A stretch of DNA of 29,341 nucleotides from a virus, in IMG/VR virus record IMGVR_UViG_3300030090_002184, positions 1 to 29,341 of that record; one strand, written 5' to 3'. Positions 1 through 8,324 of the stretch are shown here, in pieces. The notes beneath the pieces are model-generated. The model made no database searches. It was not told where the DNA came from and saw only the letters and a list, made by a program, of their open reading frames with translations. Position 1 is the stretch's first letter. Each line of letters starts with the position of its first letter. The position numbers and the translations under genes were made by a program.

Positions 1-57
1 AGTAGTAAGGATGAGCCTATAAAGATAGATATTAATATAGATGGGGTTGAATATTAA
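1..57 (+). CDS. terS: Terminase small subunit, 3' fragment
   Basis: This is the last 18 codons and stop of the small terminase, whose complete copy is at 28660-29019. The fragment exists only because the contig starts inside the gene. Its third base is T where the full copy has C; both codons are serine. The stop lies 17 nt inside the large terminase gene, an overlap that suggests translational coupling. Confidence 0.9.
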   Translation, partial: SSKDEPIKIDINIDGVEY

Positions 58-379
58 GCCATCATTTACACATAAACAAAAGAAAGCATTAAAGTATTTA
101 TTTGATACTAATACTAATGAGATACTATATGGAGGATCAGCAGGAGGAGGTAAATCATTTTTAGGATGTGCATACCTATTGATGATGTGCTTAAAATATC
201 CTGAGACCAGACATCTAATGGGTAGGTCTAAATTAGACTCACTTAAAAAAACTACATTAAATACATTTTTTGAGGTATGTAAATTATGGGGCATAGAGAG
301 TAAGAAACACTATAATTATAATGCTCAGTCAAATGTAATTACCTTTTTTAATAAATCAGAGATTATATTAAAGGATATG
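1..379. repeat. Terminal direct repeat, left copy
   Basis: These bases recur at 28963-29341 with mismatches only at positions 3, 292 and 331. The repeat covers the end of the small terminase gene and the first part of the large terminase gene. It shows that the contig is a closed unit of 28,962 bp. Whether the virion DNA has true terminal repeats or is circularly permuted cannot be told from sequence alone. Confidence 0.95.
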
Positions 380-1360
380 TTTGCGTATCCATCAGATAGA
401 AATTTTGACTCTTTGGGAAGTTATGAGCTAACCTCTGCATTTTTAGATGAAGCTAATCAGATAACAGAGAGAGCTAAGATGGTATTAATGTCTAGACTTA
501 GATATAAGCTAGATGAGAATAAACTCACTCCTACTCTATTACTTACCTGTAATCCTAGTAAAGGATGGCTATACTCTAATTACTATAAGCCAGCAAAGGA
601 GGGCACAATAAAACCTAATAGGGTATTTATACAAAGTCTAGTAGATGATAATGAGTATATATCTAAACATTATAAGACTAATCTAGAGTCATTAGATGAG
701 ATAAGTAAGCAGAGACTATTATATGGTAATTGGGAGTATGATGCTACAAAGGATGGATTAATACATTATGATAATATAATATCATTATTTGAGATTAAAG
801 GGATGGAGGGAGATAGGTATATATCAGCTGATATTAGTAGATATGGAGAGGATAAGACCATCATTTGTCTATGGACTGGCATGCATATAGATAAGATAAT
901 TACTATACACAAATCATCTTTGACTGAGGTAGCTAATACTATAAAAGAGCTACAGAGAGAAAATGATGTATATACTAGAAATATAGTTATTGATGAGGAT
1001 GGTATAGGATCAGGAGTGGTAGATATGATACCAGGATGTAGGGGATTTATCAATGGTAGTAAATGTCTAAATAAAGAAAATTACCAAAACCTTAAAACTC
1101 AATGCTATTACTATATGTCTGATTATATAAATAAGGGCAAAGTAGGTATATCTACAAATGATATAAAAGCAAAAAATAACATAATACAGGAATTAGAGCA
1201 GGTCAGAAGTTACAATATAGATAAGGATGCTAAGCTACAAATAATACCTAAGCCAAAAATAAAGGATATAATAGGTAGGTCGCCTGACTATGCTGATGCA
1301 ATAATGATGAGATTTTATTTTGCTATAGACGCTAACTATGGTAGGTATTATGTGTATTAA
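41..1360 (+). CDS. terL: Phage terminase large subunit
   Basis: This 439-residue protein is the packaging motor: an N-terminal ATPase pumps DNA into the prohead and a C-terminal nuclease cuts the concatemer. A Walker A motif is visible at residues 31-39 (GGSAGGGKS), Walker B at 131-138 with D136 and E137, and a coupling motif LLLTCNP at 166-172. Acidic residues suited to an RNase H-like nuclease are D264 (ISADISRYG), D318/D320 (VIDEDG) and D416/D419 (SPDYADA). Length and motif order are typical of the family. The ATG at 41 overlaps the end of the small terminase gene, a usual arrangement. The following gene starts 43 nt downstream, behind a late-type motif. Confidence 0.97.
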   Translation: MGLNIKPSFTHKQKKALKYLFDTNTNEILYGGSAGGGKSFLGCAYLLMMCLKYPETRHLMGRSKLDSLKKTTLNTFFEVCKLWGIESKKHYNYNAQSNVITFFNKSEIILKDMFAYPSDRNFDSLGSYELTSAFLDEANQITERAKMVLMSRLRYKLDENKLTPTLLLTCNPSKGWLYSNYYKPAKEGTIKPNRVFIQSLVDDNEYISKHYKTNLESLDEISKQRLLYGNWEYDATKDGLIHYDNIISLFEIKGMEGDRYISADISRYGEDKTIICLWTGMHIDKIITIHKSSLTEVANTIKELQRENDVYTRNIVIDEDGIGSGVVDMIPGCRGFINGSKCLNKENYQNLKTQCYYYMSDYINKGKVGISTNDIKAKNNIIQELEQVRSYNIDKDAKLQIIPKPKIKDIIGRSPDYADAIMMRFYFAIDANYGRYYVY

Positions 1361-1388
1361 TACAATTCTAAACTAAATTATTAATTTT

Positions 1389-1403
1389 TCTATTATAATA
1401 TAT
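1389..1403 (+). promoter_or_regulatory. Putative late promoter motif, copy 1
   Basis: The sequence TCTATTATAATATAT ends directly before the ATG at 1404. It is one of five copies of TCTATTATANKATAT found before morphogenesis genes. Its place in the short gap after terL suggests a promoter for the tail operon. The role is inferred. Confidence 0.6.
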
Positions 1404-2057
1404 ATGCAAATAAAACTAAAAAAAGGTAAGGACTCAAAATGGTATAGCATGCCTGATACATGGGATGAGCTATCATTAGACAAATATATGTCTGTAATGA
1501 GTTATTTAACTAATGAAAAAACTACAGACCATACTAGATTAGTAATGATGATACATCATCTTACAGATATACCTGAGCAGGATTTATGGAATATGACTAT
1601 ACCTGATTTAACACAAATAAATGAGGTAATGAAAGGCATGTTACAATCAGAGCCTAATCAGGAATTAAAACATATATTAAATATTAAAGGTAAAAAATAT
1701 GGATTTCATCCTAAATTAAAAAATGTAAGTTTAGGAGAGTTTGTAGATATAGAGATGTGTATTAAGGAGGGCATGTATGAAAATTTACATACATTATTAT
1801 CTATACTATATAGACCAATTATAGAGGAGGATGGAGATAAGTATATAATAGAGGATTATCAGCCCTCACAGGATAGGGCAAACCTATTTAGAGATAATCT
1901 AAAAGTAGAGGACATTAATGGTGCTAGTGTTTTTTTTTACGCTTTAGGAGCGCAACTCTTAGAAACTATGGCAGTATATTTGAAGGCGGAGACAATGAGG
2001 GAGAGGCTAGCGCTATTCAGAAAAAATGGGGATGGTATGAAACTATCTACAGACTAG
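1404..2057 (+). CDS. Tail assembly chaperone-like protein, short (in-frame) form
   Basis: This 217-residue soluble, mostly helical and charged protein opens the tail module. I recognise it from arrangement rather than from a catalytic motif. Its 3' end contains a slippery heptamer (A AAA AAT at 2021-2027), and the -1 frame from there stays open for another 50 codons to a stop at 2177-2179. That is how siphophages make the two forms of their tail assembly chaperone, like lambda gpG and gpGT, which coat the tape measure before tail-tube polymerisation. Here the gene lies about 7 kb upstream of the tape measure rather than beside it. The ATG immediately follows a late-type motif, so its mRNA could be nearly leaderless. 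Confidence 0.6.
   Translation: MQIKLKKGKDSKWYSMPDTWDELSLDKYMSVMSYLTNEKTTDHTRLVMMIHHLTDIPEQDLWNMTIPDLTQINEVMKGMLQSEPNQELKHILNIKGKKYGFHPKLKNVSLGEFVDIEMCIKEGMYENLHTLLSILYRPIIEEDGDKYIIEDYQPSQDRANLFRDNLKVEDINGASVFFYALGAQLLETMAVYLKAETMRERLALFRKNGDGMKLSTD
2021..2027 (+). promoter_or_regulatory. Programmed -1 ribosomal frameshift site
   Basis: Codons of the zero frame here read AGA AAA AAT, giving the canonical X XXY YYZ heptamer A AAA AAT, ten codons upstream of the zero-frame stop. Slipping back one base puts TGG GGA TGG next in frame. A modest 7-bp hairpin, 2042-2048 with 2059-2065 and one G.T pair, lies downstream and could act as a stimulator, though the 14-nt spacing is longer than usual. Confidence 0.7.
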
Positions 2058-2179
2058 CAGATGGTAAGGTAGATAAATTAGATGAGATTACAAAGATACC
2101 AGCCTTAGAGTGTTTTACATATATGGCATATCAATTAGATGTAAATAATGATAAGTCAGTAAATAGAGAAAATAATTAA
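2027..2179 (+). CDS. Tail assembly chaperone, frameshift extension (T-like domain)
   Basis: This 50-codon open stretch is in the -1 frame, has no good start codon at its head and fills the space between the zero-frame stop (2057) and the next gene (ATG at 2181). It begins WGWYETIYRLADG and continues with a DEIT and a FTYMAY stretch, which looks like real protein. Fused after K208 of the upstream ORF it would give a product of about 258 residues. The pattern matches the G-GT strategy of long-tailed phages. It would be missed by ordinary gene callers. Confidence 0.65.
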   Translation, partial: WGWYETIYRLADGKVDKLDEITKIPALECFTYMAYQLDVNNDKSVNRENN

Positions 2180-2180
2180 T

Positions 2181-2675
2181 ATGGGAATAAGATATAAAAC
2201 TTATAGCAATACATTAGATACCTTAGTATGTCTATTAGAGAGTCATGAGCAAATAGAGAAAGTAACTACAGGGGATTTATGGGATATAGACCTGGAGAAA
2301 AATAGTAAATATCCTCTAGCTCATGTAAATATAGGTAATGTAGATATTACAATGTCTCAAAAGACTTTTAATTTTCAGGTATTTATAATGGATATATCAG
2401 ATAATGATAATGAGCAATATGTATTAAATGATACTATGCATATTATGTCTGATCTTATAGCATTATTAAAACATGGAGAAAATACATATACTTATAATGC
2501 ACAACATGGAGAGGAGCCTAGATATTTTGTAGATAATGACTTTACATGTGAGCCATTTACAGAGAGATTTGATAATACGCTTACAGGATGGGTATGTGAT
2601 ATAAGGATAATTATAGAGTCTGTATTAGACTCATGTGATGTGCCTATAGATGATAGTGTAGTATGTATAAAATAA
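2181..2675 (+). CDS. Tail terminator-like protein
   Basis: This 164-residue protein has a mixed alpha/beta character and includes LWDIDLEKNSKYPLAHV near residues 33-49 and CEPFTERFDNTLTGW near residues 122-136. The overall pattern (short N-terminal helix, an 'FPLAHI'-type strand, and a late 'EPF..RF.N.L.GW' element) resembles small proteins of Bacteroidota siphophages that I take to be tail-terminator or tail-completion proteins. It starts just after the frameshift extension stop, so it is probably cotranscribed and coupled with the chaperone. The assignment rests on remembered resemblance and position; no enzyme motif is present. Confidence 0.45.
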   Translation: MGIRYKTYSNTLDTLVCLLESHEQIEKVTTGDLWDIDLEKNSKYPLAHVNIGNVDITMSQKTFNFQVFIMDISDNDNEQYVLNDTMHIMSDLIALLKHGENTYTYNAQHGEEPRYFVDNDFTCEPFTERFDNTLTGWVCDIRIIIESVLDSCDVPIDDSVVCIK

Positions 2676-2720
2676 GGATAGGGAAATTAACAATACAATT
2701 AATACCATTTAGGATACGAT

Positions 2721-3077
2721 ATGACTTATGATGAAATATTAGAAAAATTAGAGGAGATTAGTATTAGTCTAGAGTCTTATAATGACTATCCTCAGTCTGC
2801 TACTAATAATGCTAAAAGAGCTATTAAATATAAAAAAGAAAATGGTAGCTCATGCGGCACTAGAGTAGGATGGACCAGGGCAGGTCAATTAGCAAGGAGA
2901 GAGAAAATTAGTAGAGATACTATAGCAAGGATGGCATCATTTAAGAGACATGAAAAAAATAAAGATGTGCCATATACTGAGGGATGTGGAGGTCTAATGT
3001 GGGATGCCTGGGGAGGTAGCAGTGGTATAAATTGGGCTATAAGTAAATTAAAACAAATAGATAAAAATAAAAAATAA
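2721..3077 (+). CDS. Small phage head-morphogenesis-associated domain protein
   Basis: This 118-residue basic protein carries the sequence pattern RVGWTRAGQLARREKIS, then TIARMASFKRHE, then GGLMWDAWGGSSGINWA. The same order (a 'GVARARDLA' helix, a 'VRRM.SYF.RHE' helix and a glycine/tryptophan-rich 'AW.LWGGD.GR.WA' end) occurs at the C-terminus of other phage head or scaffold proteins or as a free-standing gene. The function is not established to my knowledge. Its location among neck and tail genes fits a structural or assembly role. A 45-nt gap without notable signals precedes it. Confidence 0.6.
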   Translation: MTYDEILEKLEEISISLESYNDYPQSATNNAKRAIKYKKENGSSCGTRVGWTRAGQLARREKISRDTIARMASFKRHEKNKDVPYTEGCGGLMWDAWGGSSGINWAISKLKQIDKNKK

Positions 3078-3082
3078 TAAAT

Positions 3083-3535
3083 ATGCCGACATTAACAACA
3101 ACAATTACAGAGTCAGTTACAATTAATGGTAGTAACCGAGGGAGCACTAATGTAACTACTACAGCAAGTATAGTAGATACATTTGAGAGGACTATATCAT
3201 GCACGCATAGTCAGACTACTACTATAGCAGAATTTGGAGCAACTAATCATGCATCAGCTAGTAATATAGATCATGATAATGTAAAGTATTTAAGAGTTAC
3301 AAATTTAGATGAGACAAATGAGTGCATGCTAGGAGTAGTTACAGGAGCGTCTAATTATCAGGTAAGATTAAGAGCGGGAGCATCTCATGTCTTATTTAAT
3401 GGAGATGATATAGCAATAGGAGAGGAGGATACTACTCCAGCATTTGCAGCTATTACAGGAGACTTAGCATCATTACAAATAAGACCGAGCACATCAAATG
3501 ATATACAGGTAGAGTTATTTATAGCTAGCGTATAA
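3083..3535 (+). CDS. Predicted beta-rich virion protein
   Basis: This 150-residue protein is rich in Thr, Ser, Ala and Asn with alternating hydrophobic residues, as expected of a beta-sandwich virion component. It begins MPTLTTTITESVTINGS and ends in a hydrophobic strand. I see no catalytic motif. Its stop (TAA 3533-3535) overlaps the ATG at 3535, so the downstream neck protein is probably coupled to it. It may be a minor tail or neck protein. I cannot name the family with certainty. Confidence 0.5.
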   Translation: MPTLTTTITESVTINGSNRGSTNVTTTASIVDTFERTISCTHSQTTTIAEFGATNHASASNIDHDNVKYLRVTNLDETNECMLGVVTGASNYQVRLRAGASHVLFNGDDIAIGEEDTTPAFAAITGDLASLQIRPSTSNDIQVELFIASV

Positions 3536-4092
3536 TGGCATTATTTGGTCTAAATTTTGAGTCTGTAGAGAGGTATCTAGAGAGTTATGGTAGATATATT
3601 ATTAGGCAGGCAGAGAGTGAGATAGCGGTAAGGTCTAATACAGGTAGTCTAGCTAAGTCTTTAGATTTTACTATATTTGAGAGAGATGGAGGATATGAGA
3701 TTAGATGGACCGCAGCTAGCTATGGAGAGTATGTAGATAAGGGAGTATCAGGAGCTATAGGTAAGAGATATTATTATGCTGTAGATGGAAAGCGTAAAAG
3801 GTCTCCCTATAGTTTTGTAGATAAAGGACCTCCTATACCTATATTAGTAGATTGGATAAGGTCAAAAGGGATACAGGGTAGAAAGCCTAAGGGAGCAAAA
3901 GATAGTAAAGGAGGGCAGTTTATTAGTAGGAAATCCTTAGCATTTTTAATGTCTAGAAAAATTAAAAATTATGGATTAAAGTCTATTAGTTTTTATAGTA
4001 AGCCTATATCATACTCATTTAAGGTATTTCAACAAAAATTAGCAGAGAGTTTTGCAGAGGATGTAGAGGTAATATTGAGTCAAAAATTATAA
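3535..4092 (+). CDS. Neck or tail-completion protein (HK97 gp10-like candidate)
   Basis: This 185-residue protein has an N-terminal helix, then a strand-rich core with WTAASYGEYVDKGVSG around residues 58-73 and a basic segment SPYSFVDKGPPIP. The 'YG.YVD.G.SG' loop followed by a short proline stretch is a pattern I know from HK97 gp10-type neck or minor tail proteins, which join head and tail. The C-terminal third is rich in lysine and arginine. It sits between two structural genes, with a 3-nt gap to the next gene. The family call is inference from pattern and position. Confidence 0.5.
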   Translation: MALFGLNFESVERYLESYGRYIIRQAESEIAVRSNTGSLAKSLDFTIFERDGGYEIRWTAASYGEYVDKGVSGAIGKRYYYAVDGKRKRSPYSFVDKGPPIPILVDWIRSKGIQGRKPKGAKDSKGGQFISRKSLAFLMSRKIKNYGLKSISFYSKPISYSFKVFQQKLAESFAEDVEVILSQKL

Positions 4093-4095
4093 TTT

Positions 4096-5547
4096 ATGAG
4101 CATAACAATAGAACAGAAACCAGCTAAAAGATTAATACCAGCAAACGCAAGAACTATATTTGTAGTAAAGGATGGATTTGCTGTAGCAAATAAAGTAAAA
4201 GTAAAATACATAGCTGAGGTATATATAGAAAAAAAATCAGCGGATATAACTACATCTATTAGTAATGGCACATTTAGGAGTAAATTAAAAGTTAGCCCTA
4301 ATGATGCAGGAGTAGGTATATTTGATTTTGGACCTATAATAGGTAATTATGTATCTCCTGAATATTTAGGAGGAGATGTGCATAATAGTAATACTACAAA
4401 TGGGAGTGAATATAATGGAGTGCAATACTCAGTTACAACTCCTCATAATATACATCAGGTAGATAAATATAGCACTAATAGGACTAGCTGTAGATACTTA
4501 AAAATTAAATTTAAGGTAGAATTTGCAAATAATATTACATCTCCTGTGCAGGAGGATACAGGTAATGATGTATCTACAGATGAATTTATTATGTATAATG
4601 GATATTTAGACAATACAGATATATTAAAATTAGGCTCAGGAGTAAGCGGTAATATTAGATATGACTTAGACTTTGCAAATTTGATAATGAATGATAGTAG
4701 CGGTAGATTTTTGACTAATGCGCCTATAGATAAACAATATGCAGATGTAAATGATTATATGACTATGGCATTTTTTGATCAGTATGAGGAGGATTATATA
4801 GTAGGAGGAGCAGGCTCTCATCCATCTATTAAAAAAATAGTATTTGTATTTTATTATAATGGTAGTCAAGTCTCTACAATTACTAGAAACAAGTCAGGAG
4901 CAAATGGAGGACATTACGGGCACATGACTGATAGTAATACTAAAATGCAATTTATAGGATGCGGACCTGGAAACATAGTAGGAGCAGGAGCATCATTACC
5001 AGCTAATTGGGATTACTATACTATTATAGCGTATAATGACTTAGACCAGGTAATTAGTAATACATATTATATATATTATCAGGCAGCAGATTGTAAATAT
5101 GGTAGCACTAGATTAACATGGCTAAATAAGTATGGAGCATGGGATTATTATAATTTTCAAAAGAAGTCAGTAAAATCATTTGCAGCTGATAGAGTTACTT
5201 ATACTCAACTAGAGGGCTCATGGAATGAGGAGAGATTTATACCGCACGGGCATTTAGGAGGTAAGAAAGCATATAAAAATAACATTACAGAAAATATTAC
5301 ATTAAATACTGATTTTATTACAGAGGATGAGGCTATATGGCTTGAGGAGTTATTTATTAGCACTGATGTATTTGTAATAAATCCTAGGTCTGCAGATGAT
5401 GCTAACCAGGGATACCTTAGAAAGTATGTAGAGCCTATTACAATATCATCAGGAGAGCATATTAGAAAATCTAGTGTAAATGATAAATTAGTGCAATATA
5501 CTTTTGAGATAACAAAGACATTAAATAGACAAACGCAAAGAGTATAA
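4096..5547 (+). CDS. Predicted distal tail or baseplate protein
   Basis: This 483-residue protein is strand-rich with many Asn, Gly, Thr and Tyr residues. The N-terminal 100 residues hold a strand pattern ending in GIFDFGPIIGNYVSPEYLGG. Similar 'G.FD...I..NYV' segments occur in uncharacterised tail proteins of Bacteroidota phages. The middle part is loop-rich, and a WLEELFIST stretch near residue 414 precedes a terminal beta region that may form a tube or hub contact. The next gene starts 2 nt after the stop. Its size and its place directly before the 924-residue tail protein suggest a tail-tip role. No enzymatic motif is seen. Confidence 0.55.
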   Translation: MSITIEQKPAKRLIPANARTIFVVKDGFAVANKVKVKYIAEVYIEKKSADITTSISNGTFRSKLKVSPNDAGVGIFDFGPIIGNYVSPEYLGGDVHNSNTTNGSEYNGVQYSVTTPHNIHQVDKYSTNRTSCRYLKIKFKVEFANNITSPVQEDTGNDVSTDEFIMYNGYLDNTDILKLGSGVSGNIRYDLDFANLIMNDSSGRFLTNAPIDKQYADVNDYMTMAFFDQYEEDYIVGGAGSHPSIKKIVFVFYYNGSQVSTITRNKSGANGGHYGHMTDSNTKMQFIGCGPGNIVGAGASLPANWDYYTIIAYNDLDQVISNTYYIYYQAADCKYGSTRLTWLNKYGAWDYYNFQKKSVKSFAADRVTYTQLEGSWNEERFIPHGHLGGKKAYKNNITENITLNTDFITEDEAIWLEELFISTDVFVINPRSADDANQGYLRKYVEPITISSGEHIRKSSVNDKLVQYTFEITKTLNRQTQRV

Positions 5548-5549
5548 TT

Positions 5550-8324
5550 ATGAGTGTGCAATTAGTAGTATATCCTCAAATAAATATAAATGGTGTATAT
5601 ACATACAGCGTAACGGCTAATACAAATGAGTATTGCTCTGATACAAACCTAAACGGCCAGACAACAGCTAGTGTAGCTACTGCAGCATCTAATCCTCCTA
5701 TTATAGGGATACAGACTACCACGCCCGCGCCTAATTGGGGTAGGTATCATAGCACAGGAGGCACATACGGCTCATCTACATTACAGCCATCATTTTCAGG
5801 AGGTCTATTAAATCTATTTGGCTCTAATAGTGCAGGTAATCCAGCATCTCAGGGAGTATATCAGAGAATTATAGGGCTTACCTCAGGAGTAGATTATGAC
5901 TTAGTAATAGATGTGCATAGCGTTACATCAGGAGCATCAGGAGATTTATTTATAGGTAATATGTATGGCACTCAGACAAATGTAGGAGGCACAGGATTAG
6001 ACCATTTAGGAGGTAATTTATTTATAGAGTATAGTATTGGACCAGGCACATATACCTATACATTTACAGCTAATGCAGCACAAGCATTATTACTATTAGA
6101 GTATAGGGATGATACAGGAGGCAGGACTTTAGTAGATAGTATAAGTATAAGAGAAACACAAAACGCAGCAAACTCAGTATATGAGGACTTTGCAGATGGG
6201 CAGGTAATATTAGATTTATATGAGGATGAGACTATACCTCTTACATTAAATGTAGATAATTTTAAGAATGCAAGCGAAAAAACTACCAGCTATAGTAAGG
6301 CATTTAAGCTACCATCTACAAAGAAAAATAATAGAGTATTTAGTAATTTATTTGATGTAACTAGAAGCACTGCAGATGATTTATTATCATTTAATCCATA
6401 TAAACATACTAGGATAAGATTAAAAGAAAATGGATATACTATATTTGATGGTAAATTAAGACTTATAGACATTACTGAGACTGATGGGGATATATCATAT
6501 AATGTAAATTTATACTCAGAAACTATAGCATTAAAAACATTATTAGAAAATAAGAAATTAGGTGATATAGATTTTTCAGAGCTAGACCATTTATATAATA
6601 GTAATAACATTACCACATCATGGACTACAGGCATAGAATTATCTACTCCATTATCATCAGGATATATAGGATTTGCAGGCTCTCCAGGAGCTACACATAG
6701 TCAGGTATTAAGGTATCCGCTATGTGATTGGACTGGCTCATTTTCTAAAAAATACTTAATAGGTATAATACCTATGGGATGGGAGATGGAATATTTAGAG
6801 GATGGATTTAGACCATGGATAGAGGTAAGGTATCTGTTAAAAAGAATATTTTTTGAGGCGGGATTTTCTTATGTGAGCACATTTTTAGACTCAGACTGGC
6901 TAGATAATGTATTTATAGATTTTAATACAGGTAAAACTATAGGAGGAAATTTAAGGATAGAGCAGGAGTCTGATCCTGGAGTGTCTGCTAATGATAATTG
7001 GACCTCAGCCTATACAGGATATACGCCTCTAAAATTTACAGAAGCTAACTCAGACGCCTTAAAGTCTATATATTGGACTAATGATACTACATTTACAGCT
7101 ACTACTAATAATCAATCTGTATATATAACATACGATTTAAGACTAAAAAATACAGCATCAGGTAATGAAAATATAAGACTTAGACTTAGGAATGTAACGC
7201 AGGGCACAAATTTAACAATACATTATATTACTATTAGTGGTAATGATACAGAGAATGTAAATAACTCTGTAAATACTACATTACAATCAGGAGATGTAGT
7301 AAGACTAGAATTTGTATCTCAGACTAATAGCTCAGATGTAAAGCAATTTAGTGATGATGGTCATATAGACGCTATTACTTTCTCAGTGAGAAATGATGAA
7401 ATGACGGACTCTATATTATCTAATTGTAATAGAGGTAATATGTCTCAATGGGATTTTGTATCAGGTATATTAAAGGCATTTAATTTAGTGGTAGTAAATA
7501 ATCATGATGAGGCGGGAGAGTTTAAGATAGAAACTTATAAGGATGTATTTAAGCCATATACAGCGTCTAATGATATAGAGATATTAGATTGGACTCATAA
7601 AGTAGATGCACAGGAATTTAAGTTAAAACCTGTAAATAATAAAAGGATTACAAAACTTACATATAAAAAAGATAGTAAAGACCATGTATCAAAATTATAT
7701 ACAGAGGCTACCTCTAATGTAGCTACAGGAGAGTATCTATTTGGAGCTTATGAATATGAGAACACTACTAATGACTTTGCTACAGGAGACTTAAAAATAG
7801 AGATACCATTTGCGCCTCTAATTAATAAGCCATTATGGCAGCCTATGCAATTTGACTGCCCTGCTATATTTAGTAAAAAGGGAGATAATGAATATCAGGC
7901 ATTTGATAATGTAGTAAGGCTAGGATACTTTAATGGCACAAAGACAAGTAATTTAGGAGGATTTGGATTTTATAGCCCTATACAAAATCATGCATCTTAT
8001 CAATTTACTAATCAGAAAACTTATGGATTTATTAGTCATTATGAGCAATCGGGAGACCAAAATTACAATTTTGGATACTGCCAGCATTTAGGTAGTCAGC
8101 CTCCTCCTTTTAATACATTATTTAGTGAGTTTTGGAGTCAATATATATATGAGTTAAATAGCCCTGAGGCTAGACTATTAACATTAAGAATTAATCTATA
8201 TCCTACAGATGTGCATGATTTCAAATTTCAAAATAATATCAGGATTAAAAATAGATTATACAGAGTAAATAAAATAGATTACAAACCAGGAGAGATGAGC
8301 TCAGTAGAATTATTACTATTATAG
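5550..8324 (+). CDS. Large tail-tip protein with N-terminal lectin-like domain
   Basis: This 924-residue protein is probably part of the tail tip. Residues of about 60-205 (from PNWGRYHSTGG to LVDSISIRE) look like a jelly-roll carbohydrate-binding module of the CBM4/9 type: Gly/Thr-rich strands, a 'YTYTFTA' strand and a closing 'DSISI' strand. From about residue 213 the sequence changes to a hub-like part (VILDLYEDETIPLTLNVDNF, SYSKAFKLPSTKKNNRVF, FNPYKHTRIRLKENG) that I recognise from Bacteroidota phage tail proteins. The last 250 residues resemble a tail-hub end with mixed strands. DNA around 5700-5780 looks less AT-rich than its surroundings, so the sugar-binding module may be a separate acquisition. 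It is adjacent to the fibre candidate at 8325. Confidence 0.65.
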   Translation: MSVQLVVYPQININGVYTYSVTANTNEYCSDTNLNGQTTASVATAASNPPIIGIQTTTPAPNWGRYHSTGGTYGSSTLQPSFSGGLLNLFGSNSAGNPASQGVYQRIIGLTSGVDYDLVIDVHSVTSGASGDLFIGNMYGTQTNVGGTGLDHLGGNLFIEYSIGPGTYTYTFTANAAQALLLLEYRDDTGGRTLVDSISIRETQNAANSVYEDFADGQVILDLYEDETIPLTLNVDNFKNASEKTTSYSKAFKLPSTKKNNRVFSNLFDVTRSTADDLLSFNPYKHTRIRLKENGYTIFDGKLRLIDITETDGDISYNVNLYSETIALKTLLENKKLGDIDFSELDHLYNSNNITTSWTTGIELSTPLSSGYIGFAGSPGATHSQVLRYPLCDWTGSFSKKYLIGIIPMGWEMEYLEDGFRPWIEVRYLLKRIFFEAGFSYVSTFLDSDWLDNVFIDFNTGKTIGGNLRIEQESDPGVSANDNWTSAYTGYTPLKFTEANSDALKSIYWTNDTTFTATTNNQSVYITYDLRLKNTASGNENIRLRLRNVTQGTNLTIHYITISGNDTENVNNSVNTTLQSGDVVRLEFVSQTNSSDVKQFSDDGHIDAITFSVRNDEMTDSILSNCNRGNMSQWDFVSGILKAFNLVVVNNHDEAGEFKIETYKDVFKPYTASNDIEILDWTHKVDAQEFKLKPVNNKRITKLTYKKDSKDHVSKLYTEATSNVATGEYLFGAYEYENTTNDFATGDLKIEIPFAPLINKPLWQPMQFDCPAIFSKKGDNEYQAFDNVVRLGYFNGTKTSNLGGFGFYSPIQNHASYQFTNQKTYGFISHYEQSGDQNYNFGYCQHLGSQPPPFNTLFSEFWSQYIYELNSPEARLLTLRINLYPTDVHDFKFQNNIRIKNRLYRVNKIDYKPGEMSSVELLLL

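Noticed and set aside
5205-5561. 118-codon ORF on the minus strand
   Set aside because: It lies within the well-supported structural gene at 4096-5547, has no protein-like domain and no leader.
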